A DNA stretch of 64,000 nucleotides from Otis tarda (Eukaryota; Chordata; Aves; Otidiformes; Otididae): positions 141,869,053 to 141,933,052 of the forward strand of contig CM048552.1 in the NCBI GenBank assembly GCA_026413225.1. The letters are read 5' to 3'. Under the pieces are notes generated by a model, which had not been told where the DNA came from, made no database searches, and saw only the letters and a program-made list of their open reading frames with translations. The translations under genes and the position numbers were made by a program. This document shows, in pieces, positions 52,101 to 63,706 of the stretch (the stretch's first letter is position 1; every line of letters starts with the position of its first letter).

Positions 52101-55100
52101 ATAAAGTTTACAGATGACTAGTTTACTAGATGACTGCTTTGTTTTGTCCTCTGTGAATCAGCCAATACACTTAGGACAACAATCAAATATTTGCATTGAC
52201 TTTGACAACTTTACTAGGTTGACTACTCCCTAATTTTCCTGAGATCCTCTACAGTAAAGCTTCTAAACCTCAGGTTTGTTTTGCAAATGCGAACTCACTG
52301 CATTAGATCTCATGTATTCGATAGCCTACATGTAATCTACAGGTGAGTATTTTGCAACTTTGCCAAAGACCTAGCAGGACAGACAACAAAATTTCTGGAC
52401 CTTACTAGGCCAGATAACACTTGCTAAACGAGTTGAAAACCCCCAAGTTTTCCTACTATGAGATTTTTTAAAGAAACTTTGGATTCTACTCATTTTTTTT
52501 AAGCATTACTTATATTGAAGCGTGAAAAATTGATGGATTCCAGCTTGTATGTGCAAGAAAAACTTGAAGAAAATTAGTAATCTTTTACTGGAACTTTACT
52601 AAATGACTACACAGATGACCTCCTTTACACAACCACAGCTGAGGAGAAACACCAGATTAAAGAGTAACCCTGTGAGAAAGCTGGGTGAAATTACAATAAA
52701 AGGAGGAAGGACTATAATTTTATGTGGGAGAAAAAATATTTTGAGTAGAAAGTGGCAGGCAGGAACAGAACTAAAATTTAATAAGGGAAAAAGAAATATT
52801 TGCAGAAGAATGCTGCAAAAGTTTTTATTTTCTTTGTACAGGATGTTTCTAAGTAAATTTAAAAAGAATAAATTTAGGAGAAAAAACAACAACAAAACTC
52901 TTCTGAGTTGAACCACTAAATCTTTTTGGAGGTTTATCTCTTTATAAATTAGCTCACAGTTACTTGCTACATTTAATTTTGACATTGATTCTTATTTCCT
53001 CATTAGTATTCCAGGCAGGACTTTTCCTTGCATGATTGTTTAATATAAAAGAAAACATAAGTTGCTTTTGTCAGTTAGTTTTTCAAGTACTTAAGTGTTT
53101 ATGCCATGACCCTAAAAAACTATGTATAAAATTACATCTGAAGTTGGCTTAGGAGATACCACGTTTTCGCTCTAGTTCTGTAAATTCTGTATGAATGCCA
53201 CGTAACACTCTTCTTGCACGTTGCTCTTACTTGTTCCTCCTTTTTATTAAGTGTATTGTACAGAGCCTGTAGCTATCGAGCAAAAATGATAGGCAGACTT
53301 CTCATAAACTGTCAGCATTTTTCCCACATCACATTACCGAAGTATAAAAGTTGCTCCTGGTTATTAGAAAATCACTGTGTGTGTGTCAAGATTTAGTGAT
53401 GAGTTATGCATGTATCTTGCAGCAAACAGGATACAGTCGTGTCCAAACAGACAGCTGGAATTATAGGTCATTGCAGAAAGAGAATTTGGGGCTGGGATCT
53501 CGGTTAGATCTGAATAACACACGGGGCTATCAACTGCTCCTCTTTGCAGCCAGCAGATCATAGTGGTACATGTGCACACTACCAAGCTGAGCTCATTAAT
53601 GGTGTGCTTCTATAATGTAACAGCTACAGTTTAAAGAGTCTCCTGGATGTCTTGTCAAACTTATGCCTGCCTGCATGTTAATTTTTGCACGCTTCTGTCA
53701 GCCCTACCTTGTACTCCAGGCAAACTGCATTACTTACTGGAAGGACATGGGTAATCACAGGCAGGACTGGGTGCTGTAGGAGAGGGCTCAGAGGAGAGCG
53801 TATTCACAAACATGCTACACCAAAATGTGCTCTTTAGGTAATAAGAAAGGTGCATTGTTTGTATGGTTTTGTTTTTTTTTTTCCAGATGCTTCATTTTGT
53901 GTATTGCTGAAAGGCATTTTTTACTATGAAATTTCTTCATGAGGAGTTCAAATGCATCTCAGTCATCAAGACTGAAACAAAAAGTTTATGAATCCGTTTC
54001 AGAGATGCACACAATTTCCCAAATAGCTGCCATTAATCTATGCTTTATGCACATTTCTCAGAAAAGCAGGTGTTTAGGACACCACACGGCCCTGAGGACA
54101 CTACCAGGCCTTCCTGGCTGAAGCTGACTGACTGGCCCCTGGTCACACCCTGACAGCCCCTTCTCTCCTGCTCGTCCCACACAGTGCCCTGACCCGTGGG
54201 CCATCACCCTCCTGTGGGTGCCCGAGGACAGCCTCTGCCCTAGGTCCGGGTGGGTTTGGCCTGGCCCTGGGACCCCAGGGGGCTCCTGTGGCCCTGGGAA
54301 GGGCAGTGGCTTCTCGGGCTCACCCCTCTGCCTGTGGCCTCCCGTCGCCGTCATGGCGCATGGCCTCATGGGTTCCCGCGTCATTCACTCACAATTGCTC
54401 ACCAACAGTTTGGTTTTGTGGTGGTGTTTGTGTTCTGACAAGCATCTTTGTAGAAAGATAAGGCATGGATTCTGCTGTGGCTAAAAGAGTTTGCACGAGG
54501 ATGCCAGTCCGTCTGTTCATGAAGGCACTCATAGGCACCTTCTCCTCTTTTCAGCAGCCTTTTTTTTGTGAAAATTATCCAAGCCTTCTTTTCTTTTCTT
54601 CTTGTTTTTTTTTTTTCCTCCTTTCTTTTCCCCCTAAAGACTCCTTTGCCAAATTTGGCTGTAATTCTCCAAACAGCTGATACGTACACATTTCCACTAA
54701 GTGATTGCATCAGCCTGGTTTCCTCAGGGGCCAACTTGCATGCCAAGACCATTTCAGCAATACCTACCATGTAAAAAAAAATCCATTCCCTCTAAACCTG
54801 AATTGAGCACTTTTTCGCTTTTTTTTTTTCCCACTGATAATTTTCCAGCTAGATGAAATGGTTTTGATGAAGGATGCTTTTCCAAAGGAAAGGGCAGCTT
54901 GAAAACCATAGAGAAAGCCTGTGAAGTGCCATGTGCTGTCAGTGAAGGAAGAGGGACAGCCCTTACCCCCGAGTCCTGCTGCAGTTTTTAAACAGATTAA
55001 TAATCCTGGTGCCTGTGACAGAACCGCTGCCACCGCTGCATCTGCACACCAAAGTGCTGGTTGCAAGGTGATGGTCTCTGACTGTGACTCAGTTTGTCAG

Positions 55101-56440
55101 ATATTGACAAATCTGTCTTTTACTCGCATTGTTTGTTTGACATGATTTAGTTAGATTGTAAATTTTTTGAGATGTAGATCAACTCTAACTATTTCTTCAA
55201 AATGATAGTCTGTTCCTGACTCTCTACTTTCATCTATTGGTAATTATCGTTAAGCACACTCCTTGAAATATCATAATACATTTCATAAGGTTCTAATAAA
55301 ATCAATTCAAATTCACTTTAATAAAATTTACCAACTTTACTTGCCATCTTCATTATCTTTAAACTATCTTTAGATGTTTTAATTCCAAGGTATTATTGAT
55401 CTTCCAGACCTAGGGACCAGAAGATATTTTCTTACACTTTTTATAACTGTTATGTCTACATAATATATGAAAGAGGCATCAGAAGTTAAATGTGGAGAAT
55501 AAGTATGAAAAGCTGTAGTTAAAATCTTACTGTGACTTTTCCCTAGACAAAGAGGATAAAATTGTAATAGTACCAGAATCCTTCATTCTTACAAGAAGAG
55601 CTGATTTCCGAGGCTGACCAGCGAGTAGACCGTGCAGCATGAGATTTCTGTATTATGATGAGATTGAAAGACTCAGGTTAAATGCAAAGCTGAATCTTTC
55701 AGGGCAAAACTGTAATCTTCTTGAGAATTTTTTCAGTCTAAAGAGGAAAATTTTCTGCATCATTAAGCAGAAGGGAAAGCTTCATGGCTCTTCTCTGGAA
55801 TACCTGAAGTCAAAATCTTTTATTGTATCACAACTACGTACACAATAACACACAGGCAGTAAAATCTATTCTGATTGCTGGTACAGAGAAACATATGGTC
55901 TTGAACAACTCACAAAGAAAATGAGCAGAGAGAAACACAAAAAGTTCTTTACAGCAGAAGAAAGAAAATGACAAATAATAATATTACACACTTCCCTCGC
56001 CACTCGTGCAGGCTTTTAAGGCAATTGACAGCACATTGGCTACATTTTAGTTCCCTGTTTTCTTCTTATGTGCAAGTCCTGGCTTCCTTTGGAAGAGGAA
56101 AAAGAAAGTACTGCCGTAACAAGGGAGATGATGAGGAAACATGGGGATTAGCAGAACAAATCTGAAAGGTTTTGATATGAAATTGAGCTCTCCAATTAGG
56201 CACCATACAGCATATAGACATCTTTACTGAAGTCTTTCATAGTCAAGCCAAAGCCCAGACATAAATTGTGATTATGTTTTACATCAGGAATTAGAATAGA
56301 CATTATGGATTTGTTGTCTCTTAATGAAAATCTTGAAAGGAACAAAGATTTTTTGGTATAGAATGTTTTATCTTTTAAAATTTTGAATCTACACCACAGA
56401 AATATATGTGCTAAAGTCAAAAGACTGAGTCCTGGACCAG
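43200..56440. other. Long gene-free, repeat-poor segment
   Basis: No gene or mobile element is recognised. Visible features are a run of 14 T at 48766-48779, T-rich stretches near 43480-43492 and 54590-54640, and GC-richer patches at about 50040-50390 and 54090-54390. Open frames reach about 128 codons (52599-52985 minus), but these are compositionally biased towards T or A and unconvincing. Confidence 0.5.
54090..54390. other. GC-rich, CpG-containing patch
   Basis: About 300 bp stand out sharply from AT-rich surroundings. By eye there are roughly eleven CpGs between 54170 and 54390, including CCCGTCGCCGTC and CCCGCG. The 10-mer GGCCCTGGGA occurs twice (54263-54272 and 54290-54299) and several GGG runs are present. 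Both strands are open in more than one frame, which follows from the composition and is not good evidence of coding. It could be a small unmethylated or regulatory element, a GC-rich exon, or an unrecognised repeat. Confidence 0.6.
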
Positions 56441-56445
56441 CCTAG
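56441..56445. repeat. Left target-site duplication of the LTR (CCTAG)
   Basis: CCTAG immediately precedes the TGTGGTGG terminus and is repeated exactly right after the other terminus. Five base pairs is a length commonly produced by retroviral integrases, including those of ERVL-type elements. Confidence 0.9.
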
Positions 56446-56560
56446 TGTGGTGGTTTAGCCCGGATCACCACACAGTTTCTTATTCACCCTCCCCCTACCC
56501 AGTGGGACAGGGGAGAGAAATTGGGAAGAAAGGAAAACTCGTGGGTTGAGATAAAAACAG

Positions 56561-56566
56561 TTTACT
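56561..56566 (-). promoter_or_regulatory. Polyadenylation-signal variant AGTAAA in the LTR
   Basis: Plus-strand TTTACT reads AGTAAA on the element's sense strand. It lies about 310 bp downstream of the TATA box, where related LTRs have an A-rich AATAAA-like hexamer followed by CTGTTTTTATCTC. Confidence 0.5.
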
Positions 56567-56874
56567 AAAAATACTAAAAACTACAAAGCTAACAGGATAT
56601 AAGGATATTAATATATACAAAATATACAAAATGAACAATGTACAATTTCTCACCACCCGATGTCCGAATGACCGACGCAGCCCGTCCCGAGCAGCAATCA
56701 CAGGAACGACACCGAGCAGCAAGCAAAGGGGGGGGAGAGCAAGCTAGCAAGGTAGAGGGAACGATGCCAGCAAGCAAGCGAGAAGAAAAGGGTGCCAAGG
56801 GTGCCCGAACGGATACCCGACAAGAATGCCCAAACACAAAAGGATAGGATGCCCCCTCCCATGGGCAACCCCCA

Positions 56875-56882
56875 CTTATATA
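56875..56882 (-). promoter_or_regulatory. TATA box of the solo LTR
   Basis: Plus-strand CTTATATA reads TATATAAG on the sense strand, about 260 bp inside the U3 terminus. It fixes the orientation of the element as minus. Confidence 0.7.
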
Positions 56883-56888
56883 CTGAGC

Positions 56889-56896
56889 ATGACGTT
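56889..56896 (-). promoter_or_regulatory. CRE-like site upstream of the LTR TATA box
   Basis: ATGACGTT (AACGTCAT on the sense strand) differs by one base from the palindromic cAMP-response element TGACGTCA core arrangement. It sits a few bases upstream of the TATA box, which is a usual place for an activator site in an LTR promoter. Confidence 0.4.
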
Positions 56897-57140
56897 TATG
56901 GCATGGAATACTCTCTTTGGCCAGTTTGGATCAATTATTCTGTCTGTCTTTCGCCCAGCTTCCTGCATCTGCACGTTAACGAGACCTTAACGAGACTTGG
57001 AAAGCCAGACAGTGTCCTTGGTCTCATTAACAACAACTCGTATCATCAGAATGTTTTTATCAACATTCTTTACACACGAAATCCAAAACACACCAGCTAC
57101 TAAGAAGAAAATTAACTCCATCCCTGCTGAAACCACGACA

Positions 57141-57145
57141 CCTAG
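57141..57145. repeat. Right target-site duplication of the LTR (CCTAG)
   Basis: An exact copy of the five bases found to the left of the LTR at 56441-56445. Confidence 0.9.
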
Positions 57146-60100
57146 AAAGAAAGTAAATTACAGATAAGAAAGCAAAAGAGAATTATTGATGTACCAGACT
57201 TTTGAGAGGTGACAGACCTGAAAAATTAATGTCTGGTGAACTTACTGTCTGGTGAAGCAAGGTGGAGATATACCAGATCTGAAAATATCCAAGCTAGCTC
57301 AGGAACTAGAAACAACATCGGCATGTCAGCATAGCCCTATACTGGAAATGCTTGACCTTATCTTGTAGATTAATAGAGGTATTATAAAGCTCGAGCACAG
57401 CACTGCGTCGATTTTTAGCTTCTCGACAGCACTGTGTTGACTCAAGTATATCCCTGCTCCTCTAGCCTGGCTTATAATACCAAAAGTGCCCAAAAGTCAA
57501 GGAGACTTTACATGCAGTGAGAGCTAAAGTATCAGGGTACAATCCTGTAATTATGGGCACTGAGAAATCTTGAGACCATTAAATCCTGGAACGGGTGGGA
57601 GGGGATGAGGACTGCAGATGACAAAACAGTACAGAATAAATGGAGGTGGGGAAGCAAGGGAGCACTTCCAGCCGAGGAGGCGCAGTGTGATAACAGTCAT
57701 GTCAGGTTGGTCAGCAAGGGATACACCTTTCTGACAGGATTTTTTTCCATCCAGCAAAAGAAGTCAGCAAAGACATGAAAGAACCTCTTCAATGACAGAT
57801 GTCAACCAGAAACAGTGATGAACTGTGACCTTATCAAACTGCAGGAAGTTATGCACCAGAATGCCTTACTTTCTCAAAGCAGTGAACATGTCTACAGTGG
57901 ATTAATAATTAGAGAACACTGTGTAATGTCTGCCATTAGTTAGTTATTAAAATAATCTATTACTTTTTAAATGCATCAGCCTTTCAGAGAAATTACCTCC
58001 GTCTCCTCTCAATGTGAAATTTCTGCACTGTTCCTAAAGATTCATCCCTGATAATACAAGATTTATATGTATCAGATATTGCAGCTTTAAATACCAAATG
58101 TTCCCAGCCTGCAAGACTCTTGAGTGTTAGAAAGAGACAGGTCAGTTATACCTGTTTTTTAAGGAGGTTCATCTCCCTAGAACAGCGGCAGGAAAGTTAT
58201 TAAAATAATGGGAAATATAGTATATGCACATTAAATACAGAAATTAATGTAATTAACACAATTACTAACATTATGTAAGCATTTTAATAAAGTGAAACTC
58301 TAGCAACTTTTATACAGACCACACCTCTCATTTTGTAAGAATTAGATAAAAGAAGATGTCAGCATTCTTTTCAAACCATTCTCTGTAAAAACACCTCATC
58401 TACATATTCTTTGTAATATGCTTACACTGTATTATTCTTCTGGTTAATGCTACACACACATCATTCCATCACCAACATTATTAGAGTCACAGAGTTCTGA
58501 AATACTTATTTTTAAAAAATAGTAAAAAGCAGAGCTGGATTTCAGCAATGTCTTATAAGATCTCTTCACACAGAGACATCTGTGGGTTGTTTTTTTTTTT
58601 AATTTAACACATGCTGAACTACCAAATTATCATGAGTTTTCTAGTCTTGTTTTGTTTGGGTTTTTTTAACTACTCCATTAACAGATGTTACACATGCTTT
58701 TCAAACTAAAGACAAACCACTATACATTTTACAACCAAGGTTCTACCTTGGTTCTTCTTTGTTATATCAAACAGCCTGGTGTCTGTTGTGGGAACTAACT
58801 TCCAGATAGAAGTCTCAAAAACTTAATCGTGGCTTATACTTTCATAACCATTACAAGCAGAACACAAATAACAAATGCATAAATGCAATCAATGAGACTA
58901 AAGAAAAGAAGAGTGGTATTCTGTGAGAATAGGGCTGTGAGGTTACAGGGCACTGGGAGTTAAAGCTGAGACAATCATCTCATGTATCAGGAGTCTCTTT
59001 GGATCATTTTGGAGTTTTATATTTATTCTTTTAATTTTCCTTTCCCTTAGAAGTCTTGGTAATTGCTTTCATGGTAACTAATACACTCATTTCCCTAGGC
59101 AAAGAGATCAGAAAATAATTAAAAATTGTTTCCACTCATGTTTTTAAAACCTTTGAAATATTCCTTTAAAATAGGTGTTGCTAATCTTGAAGCACCTGTT
59201 CTGTATAAGACAAATCTGATTAGAGTCAAATACCTGAGAGTGTTTTAATATGGTGATCATTTTGAACACGGACTTCAATAGAATACATAGCCACATGAGA
59301 AGACAGGAATTGTTCACAAGGTGTCTAAATAGGTTAGAGATGATGGGAGCCAAGGATGGGTTGTCTTGGCAGAAAAAAAAATATGAGACTGGAAGAATCT
59401 TGCCAGTGTTGTTACTCAAATATCAGTTTTGAGCTTGAACTTACTTAGAATTATTCATGAAATGGAGTGAAACAGGAGGACTATGCTAACAGAAATTGCT
59501 GCTAACACAAGGTTGGGAGACATTAATGCGTATAAAAATGAGGAGGTAGTAAAGAAAGTTTTGTGTGATACTGGGAGTTGTAGGAATGGGGTGGAAGCTC
59601 ACGCATTTAGAAACTAATAATAAGAAGCTTTGTTATAAACCAGGAGCTCATCATTTGGAAGGCTGTATAGGAAAATAAAAATTTTATATATTATTTGCCC
59701 ATGCAAATGACTGTAAATAGCTAATGAAATGTGGCTGTGAAAGTATCAAATACGATCAGATAAGATTTTCCTGGTAGAGAGAAAGAAGCACCAATGCCTC
59801 TGGACCAAGGAAATATCATGTGTAGTACTATGTACTTTCCTGAAAAGGAGAATAGAGAATTAAGAATTCATCCACTCCCAAGCTGTTGTCAACACAATTT
59901 TCTAAGTGGGATGAGCTATGAAGGAAAACAAAGGAATGACTTTCTATGATCCTAATATTGGCAGTGCTGAAGGTAGATTTAAAAAGTTCTGTTCTATCTA
60001 CTCACTCATAAAAAGCCTGAAACATCTGGCCATCTGTTTATAGAGTGTTGCAGGTGACTGTGGAAAACAGAGATATCTGCATCTTTAGGATGAAATAATA

Positions 60101-63100
60101 TATATGGCACAGTACTCCTGTTAAATCTTAGCTTGATATTTGATTCAGTCAATCTCTTTCTAGTAGTGATTGGTTTTTGGTTGTTAAATAGGGCACTTTC
60201 CTGGCTTGCAAGGGCAGGTATATAAGCCGTAATATGTGGTGTTAAGGATCTGAGCTCTCAGAGATCAAAGTGGTAAAGCCACATGAGACAGCGCAGCATT
60301 GCTCAGATCCTAGCGCAAACAGCTGGGTGTCTCTGCACTGGCCCTCCTGCCTGCCTGGCTCTAATCCGGGCATGCGCAGGCACTCTGGCTGTTTCTGCAC
60401 CTATGGTGGGGCACTTATTAATTAGGATTTGCAAACAACAAAATCCCTCTGCATGTTAACCTTGAGTATTTATACATTTACTGTTCTCTGAATAATTTTC
60501 TTCAGGATTTGGGATGCCTTCAAGTTATCATTGCTTCTGGTAGAGGAGATATATGGTCTGAGGGATAGCAATCTGTGTTATGAAAAACTGCTAAGGGTGG
60601 AGGATGAAAACTGAAATAAAGATATTCATTGGATCTCATCAAGTTCCAGAGAATTCTTACTGAGTGATAATAGGAATATGTAATGAAATGACAAGTTGCT
60701 GTCCTTTAATAAAATAACCAACAACAGCTTTGTGACTGTCTCATCATCTTTGATGAAGATCTCCTTCAGTGGTGAGGTCCATCTTCCACAGAGCATGCTG
60801 GTATGGCCACCCTTTCTGGTGAGAGTTGTCTGCTCAAAATGATGCTGAAAAATTAGAGTCAACACAACACTTTTTCCTCATGAGATGTTGAGAAGGACAG
60901 ATGTCAAAGTACCTTTTCAGAATCTGAGTTACACTTCTTGGATGGCTGATCTAGCTAGGATGAAATATCTGCTGAGATATACTCCAGCTGGTCAGCAAAT
61001 TGTCCTGTATATTGTTTTATTTGTAAATAGAATTCAATCATTTAAAAAAACTGAAACAATAGCAATAGAAAAACCACTTGCAGTATGGAATTTTAATCAA
61101 TAAAAGGGTGGAAGGATAGACTGATATAATTTTAGTCCATCTTTAATTTTTAACTTTTATACATTACAAAAAATAAACTCAAATTATCTTTAAAAATTAA
61201 GTATAAGATATGACACATTTCTGTTTTAAGATGGGAAGATGGAAGGAATATTTTTTCATCCCGTTGAAAATAAGCCATTGCACCAGCATTTCAGATCTCA
61301 GCAGAATTCTGTTTTCCTTTGGTTTAATACATTTCTAAAAATATATTTTCATGGATCATTGATTTCTAATTCCCTTCCTTTGACTGTGAATCAGGAAGAA
61401 AAATAATATTATCTCAAATAACCTTGTTTTAATTTAGGAGGCTTCTTGACATACTGCTTTGGGCATGAAAAAATATTTCTTTTTTCTTTTTATTCATTTT
61501 ACCCTTGTCACAGAAAGGGTCTTAAAAATCTGTCTGACTCATGTTGTTGTGCTGCTTCCAAGAGATAGGATCCTGTCTTCCTCAAACCTGCAGCACAATA
61601 GCAAATGTACCACACTTCCAGCTTTAGATGAAATCTAACAAACACATGGATGCCTTTGCCAACAAACCCAGTGAACTTTCAAACATGACATTTCCAAGGG
61701 ACAAATCAGAATCAGCAGAGTTAGATTGCTTATGTCTAGAAGTCCTCTGGAGGAAGTCTGGAGGGCTTTTCTCATCCCTCTGTGCAGAATTGAGTCACTG
61801 CATTACACTAAAGGCAATCTATTCACATCCACTGAAGATGGGTTTGGGATACAGGCAAGACCAGGTGGAAGCAGGCAGATAGGTGTTTGAAACAATGAGT
61901 GAGAATCCCAGCACTCTACAGGGATGGACATTAATTTTATTAATTTCCTTTGAAGATATTTGTTAGCAAAATCAAATTAATTAACACGTGAGGAAATCAA
62001 TTTACCGCAGTTTCCTTTGCCATGTGCTGTGAAAATAAAAAACTCCTTTCCCTAGTACTTGATACATGTCTATGAATCACTTGGATTATAACCCAATTTA
62101 CTCCCATGGAAAAAGGATCAAATCCTAAATGTTTCTACTAATGATGATTATTTCAGTCCTGCTGTGGTCAGAGAGGTTTCACATTTCCAGAAATCCTAGA
62201 TATAATTTATATCACCAGTGAGCAAAGCTGTAGGAGATGCATGGAACAGAGCTGGCACCAGGAGTAGGACAGGAGATAATATATGCAAAAATGATACGAT
62301 TTTAACTTAACTATATTTCAATAAATTATAAATTCTAAAAATATACATATACATATTCATATTATTATTAATATTAGACCTTAACTTTTCACTGATATTG
62401 CATCTTCTTTGTCAGACTAATCTCAACTGCCAAAATAAGTCTTGGGGAAATATATCAGTGGACAAAACATGGAGATGGCAATCGAAGGCCAGGATGTATT
62501 CACTTGTCCTATAGTTCAATAATTATATAAGTATGCATCAATAATGACCAGGTTGCTCATGCTTTTCACCAGTAAAGTATACAAATTGTGTTGGTAGATC
62601 TATATGTCTTCATCTACACCTATCAGAAAAGATGATTTTTTTCATCATTGAACTACAGCTGTTAGACTGCATTAGCAACACAAGAGCGTTTTGTCATTTT
62701 CTCATGCTAATGAAAGATTTAGAGAGGGAAATGCAGAACAATATGAAACATCACAGGAAATTTGATGTATGCAAATATAATTATTTAGATTGGAATCTGG
62801 TCAGACAACATAAGCCCTTATACACAAACACGAGCACAACTCTGTCCAAAGAACAATAACTGAATTTTGAAAAAGTGACAGCTACAGACAAGTTTTTGAA
62901 GCTATGACTAACCATCCATTCTTTATTCTCACAGTTTGTAATTTTGTCTAAAACTCTGACTTGATTTATAACCTGATTATCTATTCATATACTTTCATTA
63001 ACTGATGTGCAATTTGCCATTACATTCATAAACCTTTTCCGACATTGATTTACTATTCAGCAAAGCACTGATTGAACAAAGCTAAACTAAACTAAAGTTC

Positions 63101-63224
63101 AATATTGCTTGACAAATGCCACCTCTGTGAATTCTGTAAGCAAAGAGCTGAAACTTTTCAGTGAATAAATTGTAGTAGGTGAGGGCTGACTCCTCCAGAC
63201 CTGTGCCAGTATACAATGACTGAA
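57146..63224. other. Gene-free AT-rich segment
   Basis: No gene is recognised. Short features are imperfect direct repeats at 57391-57411 and 57423-57440, a poly-T run near 58590-58600, a slightly GC-richer patch with CpGs at about 60285-60400, and AT-rich ATACATATACATA-like sequence at 62338-62365. Open frames are under 95 codons and unremarkable. Confidence 0.55.
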
Positions 63225-63706
63225 AATCTACTGTTTGGTGTGTCCAGTTCTGGGTTCCTCAGTACAAGAGAGACATGGATACACTGGATAGAGCCCAGCC
63301 ACAGCATAAAGCACCTCATATATGAGAAAAGGCTGAGAGAGCTGGGACTGTTCAGCCTAGAGAAGAGAAGGCTCAGGGGGAATCTTATTAATGGAAATAA
63401 AGACCTGAAGGAAAGGTGAAGCCAGGCTCTTCACAGTGTTGCCCAGTGACCGGAGGCAATGGGCACAAACTGAAACACAGGAGGTTCCCTCTGAACATCA
63501 GAAAAGACTTTTTACTGTGCAGATGACCAAGCACTGGCACAGGTTGTTCAAGGAGGTTATGGAGTCTCCCTCCTTAGAGATATTAAAAAACTGTCTAGAC
63601 ACAGTCCTGAGCAACTGGCTCTGCGTGTCCCTCCTTGAGGCAGGAGATTGGACAAGATGACCTCTAGAGGTGTCTTCCAACCTCAACCATTCTGTGATTC
63701 TGTGAT
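63225..63706 (+). mobile_element. CR1 LINE, 5'-truncated, about 0.48 kb
   Basis: It starts in ORF2 near GTGTCCAGTTCTGGG and ends in CTTCCAACCTCAACCATTC followed by TGTGATTCTGTGAT. The terminal octamers are of the ATTCTGTG kind, so this copy belongs to a different CR1 subfamily from those at 6.9 and 18.5-19.5 kb. Two ORF2 pieces are readable. The first is EKRLRELGLFSLEKRRLRGN (frame of 63216-63419). The second, in another frame (63436-63660), contains RLFTVQMTKHWHRLFKEVME and SPSLEILKNCLDTVLSNWL. A short deletion appears to have removed sequence between the equivalent of DTLDRAQ and the EKRLRELG segment, where other copies have about 15-20 additional codons. The copy is non-functional. Confidence 0.93.

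Larger units (their letters stand above)
56446..57140 (-). mobile_element. Solo LTR of an ERVL-like endogenous retrovirus, with intact termini
   Basis: The element is 695 bp long, bounded by TGTGGTGGTTTA on the left and AAACCACGACA on the right. These are short inverted termini in the TG...CA form, and the element is flanked by CCTAG on both sides. On the minus strand it starts TGTCGTGGTTTCAGCAGGGA and passes AGTTAATTTTCTTC. It then shows a CRE-like element, TATATAAG, and further down AGTAAA as a polyadenylation-signal variant. From these marks I infer U3 from 57140 to about 56850, R to about 56545, and U5 to 56446. No gag, pol or env sequence lies next to it and there is no second LTR within range, so the internal region has been lost, presumably by LTR-LTR recombination. 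The perfect target duplication and clean termini indicate a younger insertion than the related LTR at 15.3 kb. The family label is from memory of avian LTRs. Confidence 0.92.

Noticed and set aside
52599..52985. 128-codon minus-strand frame rich in leucine and phenylalanine
   Set aside because: It arises from the A-rich plus strand and mimics a membrane protein by composition. It has no partner features.
54058..54770. Frames over the GC-rich patch and neighbouring T-rich tract
   Set aside because: One is proline/glycine-rich from GC content. The other has a KKEEKKKTRRK run read from a T-rich simple sequence. Neither is credible as a protein.
56638..57103. Plus-strand open frames inside the younger LTR
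   Set aside because: They lie antisense to the LTR's own transcription and are bounded by the element. No gag, pol or env similarity is visible.
15287..57140. One full-length provirus bounded by the two LTRs
   Set aside because: The LTRs are 41 kb apart and of clearly different age, with no retroviral genes between them. The right copy has its own target duplication on both sides.
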